Source: Adiantum capillus-veneris
Lineage: Eukaryota > Streptophyta > Polypodiopsida > Polypodiales > Pteridaceae
Length of the DNA stretch: 60,000 nucleotides
Assembly (NCBI GenBank): GCA_014529385.2
Contig: CM043952.1
Location: 60,121,619 to 60,181,618, forward strand
Direction of reading: 5' to 3'
Shown one piece after another: positions 35,181 through 47,586 of the stretch. The notes beneath the pieces were generated by a model, which saw only the letters and a list, made by a program, of their open reading frames with translations, made no database searches and was not told the DNA's origin. Position 1 is the first letter of the stretch; the number at the start of each line of letters is the position of its first letter. A program made the translations under genes and the position numbers.

Positions 35181-35384
35181 TGAAGAGTGCGTGCAAGAGC
35201 ATGTGTGTGTGTGCAACAATGGAGAAGAGAGGAGACACAGGTTTGGGTGGACTCCAAACACAATAGTGTTAGGGTTATGAGTCCTTATTCTTTTTGTATA
35301 GAATGAATGGTCAGTGTTAGTTCCCGGTTAGTCTCCGGCCGCCCAACACTCAGGCGCGGCACATTGGGCTTTACCACCCTAACA
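35181..35384 (-). repeat. 3' LTR of the copia element
   Basis: 204 bp, TGAAGAGTGCG to CCACCCTAACA. The PPT (GGGAGGT on the minus strand, about 35385-35392) lies just inside. Confidence 0.93.
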
Positions 35385-35471
35385 ACCTCCCACATAAAGG
35401 ACTATGTGCCTTTAAGCTGGGGTGATAATGTTTATATACATACAATACAAGTAGACGATGACCATGATTAT

Positions 35472-36600
35472 CTACCCAATGCCCATGAGTGCTCGACAAT
35501 GTGCAAACCGCTCTGAAGGTAAGACCTTTGTTAGAAGATCAGCAGGATTCTCAGTGGTGTGAATTTTGGCAAGCTGCAATGGCTTGTCCTCAAGCACCTT
35601 ACGAATGAAGTGATACTTCACATCCACATGCTTTGTCTTTGCATGGAACACTGGATCCTTTGCCAATTGTAAAGCACTTTGGCTATCGCACTGTAACATA
35701 GGCATCTCAACATTGATTCCCAAGTCTCCCACCAACCGACCATGCCATATAGCTTCCTTGCAAGCTTTTGAAGCTGCAACATATTCAGCCTCTGTAGTAG
35801 ACAAGGTAACACAATCTTGCAAACGAGATCGCCATGAAACTGCACCTCCAGTGAATTCAAAAACATAGCCTAAAGTGGACCTTCTCTTGTCCAAGTCTCC
35901 TGCATAATCTGCATCCGTGTAACCAATGACACATGCTTCCTTTCTTCCAAAGCAAATGCACATGTCTTTTGTACCATTCAAATATTTCTTGCCTGGATTT
36001 GACATATATCTGCTAACAACTCCCACTGCAAAAGCAATTACAGGACGTGTAGCAATCATAGCATACATCAAACTTCCAACTGCAGATGAATAAGGCACTT
36101 TTTCCATTTTAGCCTTTTCAGATTTAGGGCAATCATTTTTAGAAAGTTTCACATATGGAGGCAATTGAGTACTCAATGTCCTCCCCTTATCCATAGTGAA
36201 ATGCTTGAGCACTTTAGCAATGTGCTCAGATTGAGACAAATAGACCAATTTCTTGCATCTGTCTCGCTTAATGCGCATGCCAAGGATATGGCTTGCTTCA
36301 CCCATGTCTTTCATTTCAAAGTTTGTATGTAACTCTGACTTCAAAGCTGAAATCTCATCCCTGCATTTCTGGGGCATTTCCCGGCAATTGACATATCATC
36401 CACATAAAGGACCAAAATCAGCAAACTACCATCTTTACCTCGCTTAGTGTAGAGGCAATGGTCCATATTGCTACGTTTGTAGCCTTGAGAGAACATGAAC
36501 GAGTAGAATTTACGATACCACTCCCTTGATGACTATTTAAGACTGTAAAGAGTCTTTTCTAACTGACCACCAAGTCTTCATTGCCCTTCTCAACAAAACC
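35472..36600 (-). pseudogene. Copia RT C-terminal half and RNase H
   Basis: In 36377-35472 (301 codons) the frame includes YSSAVGSLMYAMIATRP, YTDADYAGDLDKRRSTLGY (RNase H), TLSTTEAEYVAASKA and KHVDVKYHFIR. A block of roughly a dozen residues seems lost at SNPGKKYLNGTKD. The RT active site YVDDM lies just upstream (about 36400) in a different frame, separated by shifts. Confidence 0.92.
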
Positions 36601-37239
36601 TTATGGCTGCTGCATATAAACTTCTTCTTGAAGATCACCATGCAAGAACGCCATCTTGACATCCATCTGGTCAAGTTCCATGTCGTCTTTAGCAACCAAC
36701 GCAAGTACACATCGCAGAGTAGTCATCTTGACAACCGGAGAAAACATCTCATCAAAGTCAATACCCTGCTGCTGCTTAAATCCTTTAGCAACAAGGCGTG
36801 CCTTGTACTTGGGTTTATTATCATGAGGTGCAATTTTCTTCTTGTACACCCATTTGCATGGTAATGCCTTTTTACCTTTAGGCAACCGAACCAACTTCCA
36901 AGTTTGATTCTTATGCAACGAGTCCATTTTTGATTGCATAGCTTTCTCCCACTTTGCCTTGTCATCCATTGACATGGCTTCCTTATAGCAGGAAGGCTCT
37001 CCACAATTTGTCAACATAATGTAGTCCAATGAGGGAGTAAATCTATCAGGAGGCCTTGAAAATCTTGTAGACCTTCTAATAACTACTTGAGCCGGTTGTC
37101 CCTTAGCAACATCTTGTACTACAGGAGGATTTTGCACTTGTTGTCTGACATTAGGCACTTCAGCCCTATTGTGGACAATTCCATCTTCTTGGAAGATAAC
37201 TCTCCTGACCTCCACTGTATGCACAGGCTTCTTATGCAT
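36601..37239 (-). pseudogene. Copia RT N-terminal half
   Basis: 212 codons. The linker with [15 protein letters not shown] leads into [44 protein letters not shown] and [20 protein letters not shown], the classic copia RT opening. The frame is shifted relative to integrase (37240-37500) and to the RNase H part. Confidence 0.93.
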
Positions 37240-37502
37240 CTTTTATTCATTGAAGTATACGTCATTGTTGCGAACTACCGTTTTAGCTTGAGGATCCCAT
37301 AAGCGAAATACCATCTCGCCAGGATTGCCATAGCCAAGAAATATGCATTTCTTTGACTTAGGAGCCAACTTGCTTCGAACTCCTTTGGAACATGGCAATA
37401 CGCTTCACAGCCAAAGACTCTAAGATGCTTGTAAGAAGGGGTCTTCCCATACCAAAGCTCTTCAGGTACCTTCTCATCTAAAGCCTTGTGTTAGGAGATC
37501 TA

Positions 37503-38321
37503 TTAATAAGATGGACAACAGTTAAACGCTTCCGCCCAGAATCCATTAGGTAACTCTGCATTAGACAACATGCTACATAACTTCTCTTGTATGGTACGAT
37601 TCATCCTCTCAGCAACACCATTTTGTGGAGGGTTATATGGAGCAGTCAGCTCTCTTTTTATGCCTTTGGAATCACAAAAATTATGAAAGGCTTTAGTGAC
37701 ATACTCACCACCATTGTCTGACCTCAAGCACTTTACTTTCTTGCTAGACTGATTCTCCACTAATGCCACAAAATTTTGAAAATTTGAAAGAACTTCATCC
37801 TTCTTCCTGAGAGGATATACCCACACTTTCCTTGAGAAGTCATCAATGAATGTAACAAAGTACAATGAACCTCCCATGGATACGTTAGGCATAGGTCCAC
37901 AGACATCACTATGCACTAACTCTAATGGCTCACTTTTCCGAGTGCTTCCCCTTTTGTGTGGTGACTATGTTTGTTTACCATAAAGACAATGCTCACAAAC
38001 TGAAAAGTCTGAGAAATTGAAGCCAGGCACATAACCAAAACGAGGTAAAATTTTCATTCCCTTTTGAGACATATGTCCTAACCGACGATGCCACAAAGAA
38101 ACACTTGGCTGCTCGGTTACACAAATTACATGGTTTTTAACATTGGATACATGTAGCATGTACAAAGTCCCAGACTTTGAACCATGTGCTACTACTAAAG
38201 AACCTTTGGTGATTTTCCACGAGCTATCACCAAATGTGCAGTAATATCCTACGTCATCCAATTGTCCTATACTAATCAAGCTTTTGGTAAGCTTCGGCAC
38301 ATGTCTCACATTCTTGAGCAT
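37503..38321 (-). pseudogene. Copia integrase with pre-integrase zinc domain
   Basis: The zinc domain reads LWHRRLGHMS then CEHCLYGKQT (HHCC). The core has DVCGPMP, FIDDFSRKVWVY (first Asp), CLRSDNGGEY (second Asp) and GVAERMNRTIQEK (Glu), so the DDE residues are all present. One in-frame stop (about 37963) separates the halves. It shares its frame with gag-protease upstream, whose terminating stop is at 38334-38336. Confidence 0.93.
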
Positions 38322-38336
38322 GAATGAAGAACCATT

Positions 38337-39412
38337 CTAAAATTTCAGCTGCACATCGCTGACACCAACTATGTCGCAAGCAAAATCATTGCCAAGACGA
38401 ACACGACCTTTACGGGCTGCATCATATGTACTAAAGCACTCTCTGTGAGGAGTCACATGAAACGATGCACCTGAGTCAATAACCCAATCCTGTAAAGCAT
38501 AGTCATCAGTGGCAACCAAAAATGCTGAATCCATGGCAGATGTGAGATAAATATCTCCGTCAGAATCTTCAACAAAAAAATTATTGATCTCTTCAATCTT
38601 TATACTGCTTTCCTTAGTCTTGGCTACTTCCGACTTCTTGTCTTTACCTTTCTCTTGTTTCCACTTTCGACAGTCTTTCTTCATATGACCCTTTTTGTGA
38701 CAATGATAGCACTCAATGTCTTTTCGGCCACGTGATTTGCTACGAGATTTTCCTCTCTGATTCTGCTTGCACTTTTCTTGTGATCGACCACGAACAACGA
38801 GAGCATTGCTAGTACCACAAGAAGTATCAAGATTCTTCCTGCTAACCTCTTTAGTGAGCAAACTACCCTCAACATAAGCACATGTTAAACCATCAGGAGG
38901 TGTTGAGTTACTTATGGCTGTGCGGAAAGTATCCCAACTTTCTGGCAACGTAACTAGCAAGAACATTGCTTTGACCGAATTGTCAAAATTGACTCCCTAT
39001 GCAGAAAGCTGACTGAAAATTGTGTTGAACTCATTGAGATGGTTGCACATGGGTGTGCCCTCATCCATCTTCAAATCAACTAAATTTTTCAGCCAATAAA
39101 CCTATGATGTTGCACTTTGCTTCTCATACAGGTCAATAACTTCTTCCACAGCTCATAACTAGTCTTTTCCATGTTCACATTGAAGTACACATTCTTTGAC
39201 AAAGTCAGCATGATGGTGGACTTGGCAAGGTCATCCAACTCCTCCCAGTCATACTCATCCATATCCTCAGGCTTTATCCCCTTCATCTTTATCGACCGGA
39301 TCTGCTTCTTCTGTACTAAGACATTGTAAATTTGTTCCTTCCAAAATGGAAAGTTAGTGCCATCCAACTTCTTAACGTTGAACAAAGAGTTCTCCGATGA
39401 TGAAGCCACCAC
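38337..39412 (-). pseudogene. Copia gag and protease
   Basis: Gag starts at ATG 39412 (MVASSSENSLFNVKKLDGTN, the usual copia opening), with DGTNFPFWKEQIYNVL then LTLSKNVYFNV. A shift near 39100 leads to 38966-38337, which holds the knuckle CYHCHKKGHMKKDC (CX2CX4HX4C) after an Arg/Lys-rich linker. The protease follows with DWVIDSGASFHVTP, whose D-S-G is the catalytic aspartate. Confidence 0.92.
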
Positions 39413-40445
39413 TCGACAAGGAACAAAAGTTATAGATCCACTCCACTAAAGAAGATGATAGAAAACCTGGAAAATTTCGGCAAAGTATTCCCTGCAAAAT
39501 TGACTTCTGAACCCAAAACAAATGTGTACAATGATTGAAACACTGATCAAAGTGGCTAAACCGGCAAGATAAAATCTCAAAGAACTGTCACTGCCAATGT
39601 CTCCAACTCTAGAAGAGTGTCTTTGACCAACTGAACACTGTCAAAGGCATACGCATAAAGATGACAACAATGCCAACAATGAGACGGGTCAGCAGGTGCA
39701 CACCAATACTGCACTAATCGCATAAACATACATCCTATGTCGATGCCGAAACTATGGGGATGTCGGGGCTCTCTCCAAAACCTATATAACCGAAAGGATC
39801 TACACATTTGAGAATCTCCCAGCTCAATAAAACCTCACTACGACCCTCAACAATAGGCTTTGCATATTTCCATCACAATACATAAACCGCATAAGATCTT
39901 ACATCAACCACAGAAACCCTTTCTGTAATCGCTACGGCGGTTTATCTGATATAACAGACCCTCAAGACCTTACATCAAATATGCATGTGACAGACATTGC
40001 AGAAAGAGTCTGCAATGAAAACCTGTACACAGAAGAACCGACGAGGGTAGACCCTGCTGTCTGAACTGATTATCTCTCAAACTGTGCAAAATTTGCAGAA
40101 ACTTCCTTATGCAAAGTTGTCGACCACACAAAAATGGTTGCGCTTCGCGGGAATGGACCTGAAATGTGCTGTTTTTACAGGTTAAAACAGATCTATAAAA
40201 ATCTGCACCTGTGTATCCTAGACGTGCAGGTAGTCTGAGTGACGTATCTCAAAATTGGTGAGGATTTTGATAAAACTTTCTTCTGCAAAGTTGAAGAGGA
40301 TGAAAGAACGATCAAGAATTCGTGAGAATTGGCTTGAATAAAGACGTTTTGATAGGCCAAAATAGATATGCAAAAACGTGCTGTAGTTTTTGCTGCTTCT
40401 CCGCTTGCCTCCCCGCTGAGCTCCAATGGTGCTCCCAATCCCTGA
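39413..40445 (-). other. Long leader of the copia element
   Basis: About 1 kb lies between primer site and gag start, long for a 5.5-kb copia element. No conserved frame is seen. It may hold RNA packaging signals, which the sequence alone does not show. Confidence 0.6.
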
Positions 40446-40457
40446 GCTCTGATACCA
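40446..40457 (-). other. Primer binding site of the copia element
   Basis: The minus strand reads TGGTATCAGAGC, two bases from the LTR; initiator-Met tRNA type. Confidence 0.92.
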
Positions 40458-40459
40458 GT

Positions 40460-40473
40460 TGAAGAGTGCGTGC

Positions 40474-40512
<39 letters not shown>

Positions 40513-40680
40513 CAATGGAGAAGAGAGGAGACATAGGTTTGGGTGGACTCCAAACACAACAGTGTTAGGGTTATGAGTCCTTATTCTTTTTGTATAGAAT
40601 GAATGGTCAGTGTTAGTTCCCGGTTAGTCTCCGGCCGCCCAACACTCAGGCGCGGCACATTGGGCTTTACCACCCTAACA
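40460..40680 (-). repeat. 5' LTR of the copia element
   Basis: 221 bp. It is longer than its partner because the GT tract grew from about 5 to about 17 units (40476-40510). Confidence 0.93.
40476..40510 (+). repeat. (GT)n microsatellite within LTR
   Basis: About 17 GT units. The other LTR has only TGTGTGTGTG at 35201-35213, so expansion happened after insertion. Confidence 0.95.
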
Positions 40681-40685
40681 GATGC

Positions 40686-43600
40686 AACAACCTCATTTTT
40701 AATATTTCAATAGATGGCCTCCTGCTCTAATTGTATCCTTCGCTTTGCAAGCATCTCAACTTCATAAGGTGTTAAAGCATGCCAAGTCTTTGCATCATGA
40801 TCATAGAGCATTTCTTGCCTTTGGTGAGCTATGCTATTTTCAACTTGTGATAGATGGACATTGTATGTATCCACCCTGCTTGGTCTGGTTGATTTTCTTG
40901 GATCCTATCTTCACACAAAACCTTAGTCATCTCTCTGGACTGGGGTTTAGAGCTGAATTTACTGGCAAGTTCCTTTCAGGAATCTTTGATGTCTTGACTG
41001 ACAACTAAAGTAGCTCATTTTTATATTTGATCGACAGACTAATCTAAGCTTGCCACTGGTTCATCATGCCCCAAAAAATGATTAGATATTTTTTCAGCCC
41101 TAACACTATGCTCTTGAGTCTTCTCTTCAGCATAGACTTCGAGCAACCCATAGTGCCTTGCTTTGTTCAATCATTCTTGAATTTGATTGATGTAACACAT
41201 TTGATCAGTATGTTGATTGGAATTGGGATAGAGGGCTAGATAAAACTTAAATATCTCCTCATCCTTCATGGGAAGTGCATACATCAGTACCAGTGAGTTT
41301 GGTACCGTCTCAATGTAATTAAGACTACATGCTTCTCTTGCTACATCATTTTTTAAAGAGCTTTTTTGTTATGAGTCTCATCCTGGTTCGTGTACCTTGA
41401 CCGCTAGATGCATTGTTCTGGAGGAGGGCTATGACCTGGTGATCTAGTAGTCTTTTGTCTATTTGCATCTTTAGTAAAAGGGATTTAATTACTACCTTGA
41501 TATTATTTGTCTACTAATTTATTTTCCAATAACACCTCCAATTGAATCCCTAGGCTTTGAATGTTCATTGTAGTAGGTAAGTGTTTGATTTGGGGATTCA
41601 CGAGAAGATCATTGTGTGTCAAAATAAATTCAGGTATCCTACTCAAAACCTAAAGTGCCTTAGAATGTTTTGGAAGATTGAAGGTCCTTTGCTAATGATA
41701 TGTGATAAGTTTCCATTGATTGATCAAGCTTTTAGCATGTATATACAATATCTCATATCTTTCCAAATCCAAATAAGCATCATCATCCTGGAGGAATGTT
41801 CGGATTTGGATTGCCTTCTCTTTGCATAGACTTTTGCTCAGACTTGAACATTGAATCAAGAATTTAGAAATGAAATCTGAGTCTAGCTCCGTCTGTCTAA
41901 ATAGATTTTCCCTTGTTTTGTTTGCATGTCAGAGTCATCTGTTGCTAGCCTTTAGGTTGTTGTTCTAGAGGTGCATGCTTCTACCCTCCCTTGGTCTGAT
42001 TAGCTGGTATGCCAAGTGTATGGTCAGATGGGCCTTGAGAATTGCCAAGTGCTTAGCTGGTCCAATTTTCACCTTGTGGACTGGAGCAAGGAGCATCAAT
42101 GGAGTCATTTTCATTATCATCATTCTTCTTGTGTGATGGTCCCCGGTCCTCTCAAGCTCTTTTCCTTGAGATCATCCTTGATTATTGTCATCAGATTTTG
42201 AAAATCCTCTAAATTTAGGGTCAAGTTACCCTCTGAATCTATTATGTTCACTAGTGGTTGATAAATGTATTTGTCAAGGACTAACTGTTTTAGTACACTA
42301 TGGACTTCTTTCAAAGTATGTCGTCTTCTAATCCAAAAATACTTTTTGTGCAACCTTTGTGTGTCTCCATTTCTCAACAGTCAGAGCTTAGTTTTGGAGC
42401 TTCAATTGTTCTATTTGCTGTTGGAGCTCTTTGATGATCTTTGTGTTCTTCTTCCTGTGACATTCTTCTTCAATTTGATGTTCTTTAAGCATTAGAATAT
42501 CCTTTTTGTAACTTTTTTCTTTGATAACATCTTGCTCTAATTGCTGTTCTAATCGAGCCATATCAAAATGTTGCATTAAATTTTGGGCTTCCATCATCAT
42601 CCTAGGGCATTGATGATTGTGTTCCACCCGGTTTGTATAGTCATGACACATCCATCAGTGTGATGGTGTCTACATCAATGCCTTTTGTCAGGTATTGGAT
42701 CATTGGACATTGTATGGAATTGCCATTTTCCTTGATGTCTCATTAATAAAGTTTCCCACTAACATGGTTTTTTGTAAGGCTTAAAGCCTATGTACAGTTC
42801 TCTGTACCAAGGTAGTGGTGATCCTAATGCCTTGTTTGCTTACAAAATTTGCCTGTTTTAATGTACCAACTTGCTCATATGTCTAATTCACTCTTTTTGG
42901 TAAGTCTATTGCATATTTGAGGTGGTGCTAGACAACACAATAGCTATAAATGTAGAAGTGCTAGTTCAAATTTCTTATCACCAGGCATGCCTCTGCTGGT
43001 TTCTTCACTCTAGCACTCAATTGATCCATGAATCTTTTGTTAAATTCTACTTCTTTGCACCTCGTTTTGAAGTGCTTTGTCCCTTGTGTGACCAGTGCCT
43101 TCTGCCCTTTCTAGGTTGCCACACTCGGGGGTTCGTCTTTTTGGGCTTCTACCCCACTCAACTTCAACAACAAAGTCTTGAGGTGTTGACATGTTTAGGT
43201 ATGCTTGTTTCCTAGTAGAAGTATTGCCACACATACTAAACCTTGAAATTTTTGTGGGTTTTGACTTTGGCAGTTTGGGTCACCATAGTGTTGAATAAAA
43301 CTGTGCCTAGATTAATTGGTGTCTTACTATTGATGGCTTTAAACAGTAGCATGCTAAATAGCTTTCTCTAAAAGATAGGTTGGATTATTCTTGAGGCTAA
43401 TGGTTTCTATAGAAAACTTGTGTATTTCCCTATGTTATAATGCAAATACTGTGATACCCTCTCCTCATGACTTCCTTTTTTTCTTGGACTTAGGGGTAAC
43501 CATTTCATTTAGAAACTACTAATGGTGTCAACACTACAGGATTGCATCTTCTGGCCAAATGGTAATCTAAAGATGTGTGATATGGTAGCAACAATTATCT

Positions 43601-44200
43601 ACAAGTTGCGACCACTCACCACGGCTATAGATACGTTAGCATCGAACTAGGTTTCTACTACTTGTTCAATAAAAGTCAGATCAATGAGTATTTTTGCTAC
43701 TTCTAGAATAATGACAATGTCCTAGTTCTGAAGCAACTCCCTCTCTCTGACCTAAAACACATGTTTGCCTATGTGCTAGTAAGAAGCTGTTGATTGTGGT
43801 TGAGCTTGTGCTAATTCTTGCCTAATCTCCTGTATGGCTTGTTGGTGTTCCTCTAAAACTGCTTGCATTGCCTTTGAAGAAACAGTTCCTTGCTTCCCTA
43901 TCTCTAAGATTTGCAAAAGGGGCTATGTAGAAAAGGAGAAATCACTACATGAACGTGATGGAGACTAGGTTGTGGGCATGCACCGGGGTGTCTGCGTGCA
44001 CAATAGTTGGAGATGAAGATGTCTTAATAGGAAGGTGTATTGCAAGGAGCTTTGTGGATGCAAGGGATGAAGGAATGGTTGCAGGGTTGCACACTCTCCT
44101 CATAATGAGTCTAACTTAAGCCAACTAATGCATTGTCTTTGCCTTTATAATGATTATTGGCGGGATACCCAAAAAGACACACATTTTATGTCATGCCAAT
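40686..44200 (-). pseudogene. Extra ORF after integrase, matching the LARD ORF
   Basis: On the minus strand, in order: KTSSSPTIVHADTPVHAHN (about 44000), a block matching 14110-14420 (about 43560-43260), and the coiled-coil YKKDILMLKEHQIEEE...ELQQQIEQLKLQN (42525-42388). Then come LVLDKYIYQPLVNIIDSEGN (about 42290), VLMYALPMKDEE (about 41275) and DAKTWHALTPYEVEM (about 40790). Each has a counterpart in the LARD at 13287-17110 in the same order. Stops and shifts are frequent. The function is unknown. Confidence 0.6.
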
Positions 44201-44246
44201 GATCGTTATTGACTTCTAATATTCTCTAATCATCTAGTACATGAGC

Positions 44247-44474
44247 TTAGAGTTTGTAAATCTTATTATCATTCTCTAAATGAATATCATTATTTACTTT
44301 GACCCATTTTGATGTGACCAAAAATAAATCTAGTGGAGGGCTTTCAAAGTCATATGTGTGAGTGAACTCAAGAGCAAGTATTGGAGGTTGTGCTAGAGTG
44401 GAATAGTACAACTTAATCCTTGATACATTATAAACCCAAAGCAATGTCAGACTCAAAAAATCCTTTAGTGTGAA
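44247..44474 (-). pseudogene. Integrase C-terminal end
   Basis: The frame VYNVSRIKLYYSTLAQ resembles the end of Tat-type integrase (xNxSRLKxYY). It belongs with the integrase at 55967-57050 on the other side of the chromovirus insertion. Confidence 0.6.
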
Positions 44475-46107
44475 TGCCATCAAATATATAATATCTAACC
44501 AACCCAAATGATTTTCTCATATTAAACTGATCATTTAATATGGGACAATAAACGGGAACAAGGGTTAGAATATAGACATGTGCTTACGGATCTATCTCAA
44601 CACGGGGCCAATGGTAAAGGGGCCCACATGAGAGATGGTCTGCCAAAGAGCAAGGTTAACTAATGAAGCTTAAAAGACCTTAGGTTTAGCTTCATTAAAG
44701 ACCTCCAACGGTTAGTGTTAAAAGTCCTTTTGACCTTAAGCAAGCTAGGGTTGTGCTTGAGGTGAGAACCTTAGGCAAGCTAGGGCTGTGCTTGGAGTGG
44801 GAACCCTATCTAAACTTAGGCAAGCTAGGGCTGTGCTTGAGGTGGGAACCCGACCTAAACTTAGGCAAGCTAGGGCTGTGCTTGAGGTGGGAACTCCACC
44901 TAAGGTGCTTGTCATGCTTGATGACTAAGGTACTTGAGGTACTTATCACATTTAATGAGGAAGTTGCTTGAGAAGCTTCCTATGCATGGGGGGTAAGATG
45001 CTTGAGTCAAAAAGAGAACCTACTCACTTAATGAGGAAGTTGCTTGAGAAACTTCCTATGCATAAAAATCTCAAAGTTAGGGGAATTCTAAAAGGGCACA
45101 TGGGACACATGTCAGACTCTCACTAAGCTTAACCACATGGGTGCTTGAATGCTATTGGTTGGGCTAAAGCATGGGGTCCAATGAGCTTTTGCTTCCACCT
45201 AACAAATATCTAGATATTTTCAATCTCTCTCTCTCTCTAAGGGTAAGGAGGACACTTGTCAAAAGACTACCCATATGCTTGACTGCATGCTGGATGTGAT
45301 TGGCTAAGGGGAGAGGGGTCCAATGAGCTTGTAGCAAGTAGAATTTTCTCCCAAAGCAAGAAAGGGGGGTGCTAGGGGGATATACACCATCACACACACT
45401 CATTGGAGACACCATTCTCACTTGGTGAAAGTTGAGGAACACCACCTCCTTCTCCAAGCTTGTGAGAGTGAAAGCCTACACCAACACTCTTGGCTATGGA
45501 ATGCAAATCCAACCAAGAGTCATGCTTCAATGCTTAAGCTTGCCATCTTCTCCATCTCCATTACTATGCTATTATGTATGCTAGCAAGAAGAGTAATGAT
45601 AAGTGAGGAACTACTTCTTTCTCCTATGGAATGTTTCTTCTTCCTCTTCCCTATCCTCATTCCCCGCTAGCTCTCTCCACCTTCAAAGGTGTTTGAGGCC
45701 TTGGGACTGAGGCTTGGGATAGTTAATGGTTTCTTCAAGTTTATGTTATGTTATGTTTGTGATGCATGAAGATTTCCATATTCATTGCATCACCAAGTTC
45801 ACAAGGAATACAAAGATTGTATTGTACCAAGTCTCTCTTGAAGGAAGAAACTATAATACAAATGCCTATTGGAGGGGGGACCGCCGGCTCCATATGAATC
45901 CAGTCCTCAACTATTGTCATGTTCTCTAAACTCTCTCTCTCTCTCTCTTGCATAAGTATTGTTCATGCCAAGTTAACTAAGTACCATGTTTATGTTGCTA
46001 CCATCAATTAAGTTCATGCTCTATGCTCACAAAGTAATCTCTTAAAAGTGGTTCACCTACTTTCCTAATTCCGCTACTCTCAAAGTTCATAGGCCATTTC
46101 CATTACA
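44475..46107 (+). repeat. LTR1 of the chromovirus compound (1.63 kb)
   Basis: It runs from TGCCATCAAATATATAATAT to CCATTTCCATTACA, with the primer site directly after. It contains a 45-bp tandem array (44735-44905) and two copies of AGGAAGTTGCTTGAGAAGCT (44959, 45037), which are self-complementary at their ends. Confidence 0.9.
44735..44905 (+). repeat. 45-bp tandem repeats in LTR1
   Basis: Three full units and one partial unit of TTAGGCAAGCTAGGGCTGTG-type sequence. The array recurs in LTR2 (51912-52082). It reads open as LGKLGLCLRWEP repeats, but lies in U3 and is not a gene. Confidence 0.9.
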
Positions 46108-46519
46108 TTGGTATCAGAGAATTTGGTTTCTCTTTTCTTGCTTAAGAAGAGAGGTCCTTAAGTAGCCTATTAATGGTTGATTTTGTTAATTATATTAAGG
46201 TAAGTGGGATTGGGATCTATTATCAGTTTTGTTGAGCCCAATATGTGGGATATGGTCCACACCTCGGGAGCTTTGGACTTAATAATGGAGTCTATTTAGA
46301 CTTGCCTATGGCATTACCATTATTGAGCCATAAGAAGTCTGAAAGGAGCTATCCCTCGACAACTTCGCTATGTTAGACTCTCCACTACTCTCTATAATTA
46401 ACCAATTCGAGCCGTGGGTGTAGATACGTAAGTGCCTATTTTCAAAGGCTAAGAAGAGTAGCAACTAAGGTTTTGAATTGCCAAAGCATACACTAAGTAA
46501 ACACGTAAGTTTAATTAGC
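46108..46519 (+). other. Leader between primer site and gag
   Basis: 412 bases with no frame; probable packaging leader by position. Confidence 0.6.
46109..46119 (+). other. Primer binding site, initiator-Met tRNA type
   Basis: TGGTATCAGAG follows the LTR after one base. The second copy is at 53286-53296. Confidence 0.9.
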
Positions 46520-47580
46520 ATGGCTGACAATAATCAAGAGAGGAGAATGAACATTGATAACTTTGATTTTGCACATGAAGGTGCCAATGATGATGCTCCC
46601 ATGTTCGTTAATTATCTTGTCACTAGCTAGGTTGCAACAAGCTATGGGCAACCCCACTTTGCAAGCCAAAGTTACTCAACAACTTCGTGCTTATGGGATT
46701 TCCTTTACTCTCCAAGAGGAGAGAGAGCTTATGAGGCCTCTTGAAGAGACCCCCAAAAGAAGACTCACTCCCATACGAGAGGAGGAATCCAAAGATCAAG
46801 AAAGCAATGAATCCCTAAATTCCTCCAAAGATGTGGCTCCACGAAGAAGGAGGACTAAACGATCGCCAACTCCTCCCAAGAGGAAATGGTTAACCCATAG
46901 TTCTTCTCCTCGTCACTCCAAAAGGGAAGAGAGGAAACCAAGGAAGAAAAGGGCAAGAAAGAGGTCACCCTCTTCTCCTTCTTCTTCACCTTCCTCCTCT
47001 ACCGATGAAAGCTATGGCTATTCTCCTAGAGAATATAAGAGGGGAGGACATCGCAAATCTTATCCTGCATGGCGAAGGCCACAAAAGCTCAAGAAGTTCA
47101 AAGAGGGAGGAAAGAGTATCTCTTTTCTCACCTATGATGGACCTTTGGTGCTACTGACAAAGTATTGGCCTTCATCCAACAATTTGATGCGGCCTTTGGA
47201 GACGAGGGCTTCACAGAGTCCTCCAAGCTATGCCATGTAGCTATGCACTTCCAAAAATCAGCTCGTCAATGGTGGGCTAGTCTTCGAGGCAATGGCGAAG
47301 CACCAAAGACATGGAAAACTCTACGAGTTTCCATCATGAAGCAATTCCTTGCAAGTGATGCAAAGGAAAAAGTGATCACCGAATGGTGGAGTTTAAGGCT
47401 TCTCTCTCATGAGTCTATCCACAAATATGTGGACAAGTTTTAGGATTTACATCTCAAGGCTATTGTCTTTCAAAAGATAGACTTTGCTGAGCAAAAACAA
47501 CAATTCTGTGCAGGATTACATGAGGAGATGGCCGAGTTTGTATCTCTCAACGGCCTGACTCTATCAACGAAGTAATCCAC
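46520..47580 (+). pseudogene. Gag of the first chromovirus interior
   Basis: It starts at ATG 46520 (MADNNQERRMNI). A frameshift near 46620 leads into an Arg/Ser-rich region (RRRRTKRSPTPPKRKW, PSSPSSSPSSSTDESY) like an SR domain. A second shift (about 47150) leads to the capsid region FIQQFDAAFGDEGFTESS, QWWASLRGNG and SIMKQFLASDAKEK. A stop at 47441 precedes FCAGLHEEMAEFV. A Ser/Lys tract is also present in the gag at 7591-8016. Confidence 0.85.
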
Positions 47581-47586
47581 CATACC

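Larger units (their letters stand above)
35176..40685 (-). mobile_element. Ty1/copia retrotransposon, complete but with broken ORF
   Basis: Direct LTRs at 35181-35384 and 40460-40680, TG to CA, are flanked by GATGT and GATGC (four of five bases match). The primer site lies at 40446-40457. The minus strand encodes gag, protease, integrase, RT and RNase H in that order, which is diagnostic of Ty1/copia (integrase before RT). Apart from a GT-repeat expansion, the LTRs show only a few differences, so this is probably one of the younger insertions here. Confidence 0.95.

Noticed and set aside
44753-44971. Open frame of LGKLGLCLRWEP repeats as a host protein
   Set aside because: It lies wholly inside the U3 of LTR1, recurs identically in LTR2 and is a tandem DNA repeat.
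45164-45457. Minus-strand 97-codon frame duplicated at 52341
   Set aside because: Part of the LTR; duplication reflects LTR1/LTR2 identity and no domain is seen.
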